Below, piece after piece: positions 31,800 through 36,162 of a stretch of DNA of 36,162 nucleotides. A program made the translations under genes and the position numbers. The notes below the pieces were generated by a model that saw only the letters and a program-made list of their open reading frames with translations, searched no databases and was not told the DNA's origin. This DNA comes from Candidatus Woesearchaeota archaeon (GTDB lineage Archaea; Nanobdellota; Nanobdellia; Woesearchaeales; GW2011-AR9), in NCBI GenBank assembly GCA_016214025.1, contig JACRPH010000055.1:1-36162 (forward strand), given 5' to 3'. Every line of letters starts with the position of its first letter. Position 1 is the stretch's first letter.

Positions 31800-32254
31800 A
31801 AGATACGACTAAAAAACGAATTCAACAAAAAATAATCGCCACTTATGTACCATTAAGAGAACTGATTTTTGAGGACAATGGAAGAGAAGTTAATGTTGTA
31901 AAAGATTTTACCGATTATTCTCCGGTTTTGGCGAGTGTTGAGCTTATTATCTATAGTTTTACGAAGGCAAATCAAAATATTTATGATCAAGATATATTAA
32001 ATGCCCTAAAAAGGATAAGAAGAAACCCCCTGCAAGAATTTTCACGATCGGAAGAGGATGCCTTAGCCTTTGCTATCCAGTATGGGATAAGCAGGGGACT
32101 CCAGCAAAAGAGGCTTGCTATCAACGAGATTCATGCTCTGCTTGACTGGCTGATTCATGAGGTAGAGGGAAGAATGCAGAAAAATGAAAATTATATTGAA
32201 TGGTTAGGAGAGTTTTTTAGAGATAACCCATTGAAAACATTTAATGGTGATTAA
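31796..32254 (+). CDS. hypothetical protein, 152 aa
   Basis: This is an unrecognised soluble helical protein. It starts in the stop of the preceding gene. Notable parts are a basic N-terminus (KDTTKKRIQQKI), a helical core ending AFAIQYGISRGLQQKRLAINEIHALLDWLI, and an acidic tail ending DNPLKTFNGD. The size and helical build would fit a small adaptor within a multi-gene system. It overlaps the following ORF-track start, but the better start there is two bases after this stop. Confidence 0.68.
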   Translation: MKDTTKKRIQQKIIATYVPLRELIFEDNGREVNVVKDFTDYSPVLASVELIIYSFTKANQNIYDQDILNALKRIRRNPLQEFSRSEEDALAFAIQYGISRGLQQKRLAINEIHALLDWLIHEVEGRMQKNENYIEWLGEFFRDNPLKTFNGD

Positions 32255-32255
32255 A

Positions 32256-32594
32256 ATGGTCAAAAAAGACTTTATTGGCAAATGGCGCATCACTAAGATG
32301 GGCGCTTGGGATAAAGAGTATTTTGACGAAGAAGTGCCAGCTTACATTAAGATAGAAAAAAATCTTATGGGAAACTTCCACTTTGGCTATGTCCAAGGAG
32401 AGATAGATGGCAGGGTTGTCAAACGTGGCGGCGATGAATTTCTTGAATTTACATTTGATGGAAATGACTATGGCGGTGGTGATGACGTTTCAGGAAGTGG
32501 TTGGATGAAATTAAAAGGTAAAAATAACGCAGAAGGGGAGATTAAATTTCATTTAGGTGATGACTCCACATTCCAACTAAGGAGGATGAAATAA
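32256..32594 (+). CDS. small beta-rich protein of the GKWRITxMxxWD type
   Basis: The 112-aa protein starts at the ATG preceded by GGTGA. The pattern KDFIGKWRITKMGAWDKEYFDEE, then FHFGYVQGEIDGR and GSGWMKLKGKNNAEGEIKFH, suggests a small beta-barrel. I recall widespread uncharacterised bacterial proteins with the same pattern, of unknown function. Its gene ends in GGAGGATGAAATAATG, which supplies the ribosome-binding site and start for the next gene. The C-terminal strand reads STFQLRRMK. Confidence 0.7.
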   Translation: MVKKDFIGKWRITKMGAWDKEYFDEEVPAYIKIEKNLMGNFHFGYVQGEIDGRVVKRGGDEFLEFTFDGNDYGGGDDVSGSGWMKLKGKNNAEGEIKFHLGDDSTFQLRRMK

Positions 32595-33565
32595 TGAAAG
32601 ATGACATTTTGCTGGAATTGTATGACTATTGTGAGAAAAAATACAGTAAAAAAGAGATGACCGACTACCTAAACAAATTAGGGGAAAAAATTCCTTACCA
32701 CATTGAAGGTATTGATCAAGATAATTTCATTCGTAACTTTATGGATTGGTTTGTACTAGAAAGAGTAATGCCTGAAACTGGAAAAAGATTAACCGAATCC
32801 TATGTTGAAGAACATCCCGAACTGGATGAAGAAACAAAACAAAAAATTCTTAACACTAAAAATATCCTTGCCACAGAATTTGTAGTGATTGCCAAAGACG
32901 GCTTGAATCTAAAACTGAAAGACAGGAAAAATGGGAATTATTATCTCGTTGTACAAGTTTCCAACAATCCACAAATCCAAGCGAACACAATGATTTTAGG
33001 AAGAATTTTTCCGTGGGGACAGATCTACCGCTTTGCTGGCGTGATGGCTTTGGCGCATACTCCAATGATACTCGACCCAGACATTATGATGCACCATTAC
33101 GAAAAAAAAGAGATAGAGCGTGCAGAAAGCATCATCCTCTCCCCATCAACTAAACTTACTGCGGTTCTGAACAAATATCCATCTCAGTGGGTTGATGGAA
33201 TTTGCGAATCTCTTTTGATAGAAACGGGCGGAAGAAAGAATGAAAAAGTAAAAAATATTGCAGATAAGCTTGTAGCCGACCTCCCCGTAATTATAAGCAG
33301 ACTACCTGAAAAGTCAAAAGAAGCTTTAAAGTTCATATTACAAAATGGCGGTTATGTCAAATATAATCTGCTCAAAGACTATGATGATGAAATTTCCTGG
33401 TGGTGGAACAATCACCCTCCAAAATCAACTATTGGTTTACTAAGGTTGTACGGTTTAATAGTTGTAGGAAAAATGCCGCAAGGTACAAAGTTATTCAAGA
33501 CAGCATTAATTCCTAAGGATATAAACGAAGAACTGAAGATGTCGGTTGGTTCTTTTTTGAGGTAG
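32594..33565 (+). CDS. hypothetical protein, 323 aa
   Basis: This is an unrecognised soluble protein, the largest unknown of the operon. It begins with a helical region (LLELYDYCEKKYSKKEMTDYLNKLG), continues with a mixed part (LNLKLKDRKNGNYYLVVQVS, then PWGQIYRFAGVMALAHTP), and ends with a helical part that could be a winged helix (SKEALKFILQNGGYVKYNLLKDY ... TIGLLRLYGLIVVGKM). The start shares a base with the upstream stop and is preceded by GGAGGA. A C-terminal DNA- or protein-binding domain is plausible. Confidence 0.7.
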   Translation: MKDDILLELYDYCEKKYSKKEMTDYLNKLGEKIPYHIEGIDQDNFIRNFMDWFVLERVMPETGKRLTESYVEEHPELDEETKQKILNTKNILATEFVVIAKDGLNLKLKDRKNGNYYLVVQVSNNPQIQANTMILGRIFPWGQIYRFAGVMALAHTPMILDPDIMMHHYEKKEIERAESIILSPSTKLTAVLNKYPSQWVDGICESLLIETGGRKNEKVKNIADKLVADLPVIISRLPEKSKEALKFILQNGGYVKYNLLKDYDDEISWWWNNHPPKSTIGLLRLYGLIVVGKMPQGTKLFKTALIPKDINEELKMSVGSFLR

Positions 33566-33570
33566 AAAAA

Positions 33571-33855
33571 ATGAAAAAAGAAGTTGAATCATTTTCAACA
33601 ATAGGACACTTAATAAGGGCCTATAGCAAAAACATAATCGGGGAAGTTGTTGATGAAGTTTATTTTTTTGATGGACGTAGTAGGCACTCACTCCAGAAAA
33701 TCCAGTCCGAAATAGATAAAAACAGCTACTTTTATATCTTCCAGGTACACGATATGAAAAAAGAGCATATTAGTCCAGTAATACCCCCCATTTTTCCAGA
33801 GCATATTTTAAGCGAGCTATTAAAAAAAGCCAAAGAAAGGAAGTGGGGGATATGA
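33571..33855 (+). CDS. small hypothetical protein, 94 aa
   Basis: The protein is unrecognised. It lies 5 bp after the 323-aa gene and its stop overlaps the start of the DUF488 gene (ATGA), so it is part of the same operon. A central EVVDEVYFFDGRSRHS segment and a C-terminal basic helix (ILSELLKKAKERK) are visible, with VIPPIFPEH between them. It may be an adaptor for the DUF488 protein; that is inferred from coupling only. Confidence 0.65.
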   Translation: MKKEVESFSTIGHLIRAYSKNIIGEVVDEVYFFDGRSRHSLQKIQSEIDKNSYFYIFQVHDMKKEHISPVIPPIFPEHILSELLKKAKERKWGI

Positions 33856-34697
33856 AACTCTTCAACCGCCATAAAGTGTTACTGAACACCATTGAATCGT
33901 TAAATAACCAGAATATCCACTCCCGTATAGCGATAGTTAAATCTCTCTTCCTATTAAAAGAAGAGCATAACTTTAGTGAAAAAACACCATTTTACCATTT
34001 CTTTGCCTATAAGCAAGGACCATTTTCCCATCTCTGTTTTGATGATTTGAGAAAGTTAAGAGACAACAATTTGGTTGACCAAGAAGAAACAACCATCACA
34101 AAAGCAGGAGAAACAGTATTAAAAGAAGTAAGAAGAGAGCACAACCAGACCATAACAACCAGGTTAAAATCGTTTCCAAATGAAAAGAAAATTACCGATT
34201 ATGTCTATCAAAAATATCCGCAATACACTGTAAAAAGTGAATTAATAACGCAGAAACCAAAGAAAATAGAGCCGGGATTTTTCACCATAGGATATGAAAA
34301 GAAGGATATAGACCAATTTCTCAACGCATTAGTAAGCAACCAGATAGAACTCTTAATTGACATCAGAAGAAATCCGTTTAGCATGAACTTTATTTATATT
34401 AAAGATGCTTTGATGAAGAAGTTGAAAGATGCGGGTATTGATTATCTTCATATCCCTGAATTAGGAATTGAAAGCGAAGAGCGGAAAAACCTCAATACCC
34501 CAGCAGATTATGATAAATTATTCGCAAAATATAGGGAAACTCTCCCCATCAAAGAAGTTTATATCAACAGAATTATTGAGTTGGGAACAACCAAGAGAAT
34601 CGCTCTCTTATGCTTTGAAGCAGACTGCAACTTTTGCCATAGGGGAGAAGTAGCTAAAGTTATTAAAAGCAGGGAACATGAGGTAATAAACTTATGA
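33852..34697 (+). CDS. winged-helix-like and DUF488 fusion protein
   Basis: The 281-aa protein is counted from the ATG at 33852; the track start is an in-frame GTG. The C-terminal half is a clear DUF488 domain: FFTIGYEKKDIDQFLNAL, LIDIRRNPFSMN, a LHIPELGI segment and the closing CFEADCNFCHRGEVAKVI, whose Cys and CHR residues are the family signature. The first 110 residues resemble a winged helix (AYKQGPFSHLCFDDLRKLRDNNLV). Ordinary DUF488 proteins are 120-180 aa and lack this part. DUF488 function is unestablished; conserved Cys, His and Arg suggest an enzyme. It shares an ATGA with the next gene. Confidence 0.82.
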   Translation: MKLFNRHKVLLNTIESLNNQNIHSRIAIVKSLFLLKEEHNFSEKTPFYHFFAYKQGPFSHLCFDDLRKLRDNNLVDQEETTITKAGETVLKEVRREHNQTITTRLKSFPNEKKITDYVYQKYPQYTVKSELITQKPKKIEPGFFTIGYEKKDIDQFLNALVSNQIELLIDIRRNPFSMNFIYIKDALMKKLKDAGIDYLHIPELGIESEERKNLNTPADYDKLFAKYRETLPIKEVYINRIIELGTTKRIALLCFEADCNFCHRGEVAKVIKSREHEVINL

Positions 34698-35488
34698 CTG
34701 AAATAGCATCATTTTGGCTGAAAGAGATGGTGGTGTTGGGACAGGGAGCTCTTAACCAAGCAAGAAAACTAAAAGGCAGGCAGGGAAGGTGCTTATGTTT
34801 ATGGTCAGAAAAGACCGGGTTTGTAAGAGTTTTCCCAGTACCGCCTGGTTATGTCCATGACTGGGAGATTATTAATGTCGAAGTTAGAAAGCCGAATGAT
34901 GATGGTCGAGAAAATACTTTTGTTATTAACCAATATGAAGAAGAATTTGACAATTTGTCAAAAAGAATATACGCACAAAAAGAAATAACAAAAAAAGGAA
35001 CTAAGAAGAATAAAGAGCTAAAACGACCAGAAAAAATCGCCCTACTTGAGAATATTTCAAAATCAACCTTCTCTCAAATCAGAGATAATAATAAAAGCTT
35101 TGGTCTTATAAAGCCAACGAATATGAAATTCTTACTTATGAGAAAAAAAGAAATTTCTGAGGCTCAGACTACACTTGCAGAACAAGAATATGATATTATG
35201 AATCCAGACGACTTTGCTTTTACTCCATACTTACAATACGACTGCGTAGGCCCATGTAGCTCAAAACATCCTCATCAACAACAGATTGTGTCTTGGGAAG
35301 CATATCAATTTATGAAACAAAATCCAAATTCCGAAGAACATTGTATGAGATTGAAAGATAATTATGGGATAGAAAAAGAAAATTGGCTACATTACCTCTT
35401 GATTGGAAATCTAAAGCATAAACCTTATACATACGTGATTGTAAAATTAATCCGATTTAAAATTGAAGAAGAAAACGTCCCAGAATAA
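34694..35488 (+). CDS. hypothetical DUF488-partner protein with Cys/His site
   Basis: The 264-aa soluble protein starts in the DUF488 stop codon. The N-terminus has LWSEKTGFVRVFPVPPGYVHDWEI, the middle is a Lys-rich linker, and the C-terminal part has YDCVGPCSSKHPHQQQIVSWEAYQF, where two Cys and two His could hold a metal, followed by a strand (PYTYVIVKLIRFKIE). I know of no characterised function. Strict coupling to DUF488 suggests a two-protein enzyme acting on a nucleic-acid or nucleotide substrate; that is inference. It is the last gene of the operon. Confidence 0.72.
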   Translation: MTEIASFWLKEMVVLGQGALNQARKLKGRQGRCLCLWSEKTGFVRVFPVPPGYVHDWEIINVEVRKPNDDGRENTFVINQYEEEFDNLSKRIYAQKEITKKGTKKNKELKRPEKIALLENISKSTFSQIRDNNKSFGLIKPTNMKFLLMRKKEISEAQTTLAEQEYDIMNPDDFAFTPYLQYDCVGPCSSKHPHQQQIVSWEAYQFMKQNPNSEEHCMRLKDNYGIEKENWLHYLLIGNLKHKPYTYVIVKLIRFKIEEENVPE

Positions 35489-35521
35489 TGCTTAAGAAAG
35501 TTGACGGAAGAGTTGACGCAA

Positions 35522-36073
35522 ATGAAAATAACTATTTTAGGCGGCAAGAATGAAATCGGCGGAAATAAGATATTAGTTGAACACAAAACCACCAAGCTCC
35601 TCTTAGACTTCGGCATGTCTTTCTCCCAAGCCGGCAAATTCTTCTCGGAATTCCTCCAGCCCAGGAAATGCGCTTCCATACCCGATTTAATCGAACTAAA
35701 CCTTCTTCCAGACTTAAAAGGACTTTATCGCAACGATTACTTAAAACACATGGGAAGAAAAGAAGAAAAGCGTGAGTTCGACGCTCTTCTCATCTCCCAC
35801 GCCCACGCTGACCATGTTCAATATCTACACTTCTTAAGAAATGATATTCCGAGCTATTGCACCAAGCCCACTAAAATCATTCTGCAAGCTTTAGAAGAAA
35901 TAGGTGCAAACACTTTCTCAGATTTAGTCACTACTGTAGAAACTTTCCAATTCAGAATAAACTCCAAAGGCGGTCTATCTAGAGTAACCAGAAGAGATGT
36001 TGAATACGTTAAAGAAAGACCTTGTCAAAACGTTGCGAGCGCCCTACCGCCGGTCACAGACCGGACGGCATGA
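35522..36073 (+). CDS. truncated metallo-beta-lactamase RNase J-like protein
   Basis: From the ATG at 35522 (the track start is a TTG 21 bp earlier) the 183-aa product starts MKITILGGKNEIGGNKILVE and has LLISHAHADHVQYLHFLRND, the HxHxDH metal site of the MBL fold, as in archaeal RNase J-like or beta-CASP nucleases. Family members run to about 400 aa or more. Here the recognisable protein stops at VEYVKERP, after which translation reads through a GC-rich palindrome to TGA. The remaining MBL metal ligands and any beta-CASP domain are absent, so it is inactive or the sequence is rearranged here. Confidence 0.75.
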   Translation: MKITILGGKNEIGGNKILVEHKTTKLLLDFGMSFSQAGKFFSEFLQPRKCASIPDLIELNLLPDLKGLYRNDYLKHMGRKEEKREFDALLISHAHADHVQYLHFLRNDIPSYCTKPTKIILQALEEIGANTFSDLVTTVETFQFRINSKGGLSRVTRRDVEYVKERPCQNVASALPPVTDRTA

Positions 36074-36084
36074 CGGGCGCTCGC
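36035..36084. repeat. GC-rich nested palindrome truncating the MBL gene
   Basis: The outer arms GCGAGCGCCC and GGGCGCTCGC are a perfect 10-bp inverted repeat. Inside, CCGGTC-ACA-GACCGG forms a second perfect 6-bp stem that extends by three pairs past one bulged A. The 50 bp are about 70% GC in an AT-rich region. It could be a small mobile element, an attachment-like site, or an assembly chimera. Confidence 0.75.
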
Positions 36085-36162
36085 CGGATTAATAAGCAAA
36101 ACTGCCCAATGTTTTCTGCCCCAACTTCTTTATTCCTAATGCCCCATATTTCTGATTTTTTA
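36085..36162 (-). CDS. possible partial coding region at window end
   Basis: On the minus strand these 78 bases are open in one frame and read like protein (SEIWGIRNKEVGAENIGQF). One plus-strand frame is also open. If real, it would be an internal part of a gene running into the palindrome. No family is recognised, and this is weak evidence. Confidence 0.25.

Noticed and set aside
1-36162. tRNA, rRNA, CRISPR arrays and insertion sequences
   Set aside because: I looked for TPsiC-like GTTCRANTCC ends, rRNA core sequences, regular 25-40 bp repeats and transposase motifs, and saw none by eye. A covariance-model or repeat search could still find a diverged tRNA.

Overview
The window is archaeal, most likely from a small-genome DPANN lineage of the Woesearchaeota/Pacearchaeota type. 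This is an inference from gene content and style; no rRNA is present to prove it. The archaeal markers are RadB, a type A-like RNase P RNA, archaeal SecD/SecF, a 56-aa Sec61-beta, homomeric NAC with a UBA tail, MBF1, separate PheRS alpha and beta chains, and a double Lrp/AsnC regulator. Most first genes have a TATA box (TTTATA/CTTATA type) centred 26-29 bp before the start codon, so leaderless mRNA appears to be the rule. I used this spacing to correct several ORF-track starts. Shine-Dalgarno motifs appear mainly inside operons.

Layout. 1-1586: end of an unseen gene, radB (-), and an orphan hypothetical. 1706-10774: a mostly membrane-bound surface-glycosylation block with two STT3-like GT-C proteins, a GT2 synthase, a membrane-anchored thioredoxin-like protein, an ArnT/PMT-like GT-C, a DUF362 protein, a UbiA prenyltransferase resembling polyprenyl-phosphate phosphoribosyltransferase, and a PAP2 phosphatase. 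Together they look like a route for making lipid-linked sugar donors and using them outside the membrane. 10785-13769: MBF1, then an AT-rich cassette of a stand-alone class I aaRS-like enzyme and two ASCH proteins, met tail-to-tail by a Nudix hydrolase. 13887-17185: secF-secD, then two half-size EamA/SMR-like transporters. 17225-19680: small accessory genes, namely a GNAT enzyme converging on a 50-aa protein, a winged-helix regulator with a palindromic operator, and an overlapping pair whose second member carries an RNxxHH (HEPN-like) motif.

19681-29188 is housekeeping: pheS-nif3-yip1-pheT (-), rnpB (+), a double-Lrp regulator (-), Sec61-beta (absent from the ORF track), a secreted protein plus a pilin-like protein (-), NAC (+), and a conserved-looking hypothetical. 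A single symmetric TATA box serves both the pilin-like gene and NAC.

29435-36073 is an accessory island. It begins with a ribbon-helix-helix-like ORF and 5' stubs of type I restriction genes: an hsdM N-terminus of 55 aa and an hsdS N-terminus of about 22 recognisable residues, with a SAM-like integrase N-domain ORF between them. It continues as a tightly coupled operon: TPR protein, five small or medium unknowns, a winged-helix-like/DUF488 fusion, and a Cys/His-bearing partner. I regard this operon (30325-35488) as the best candidate for an undescribed system. The island ends at a metallo-beta-lactamase RNase J-like gene that breaks off at a GC-rich nested palindrome (36035-36084) unlike the rest of the AT-rich window.
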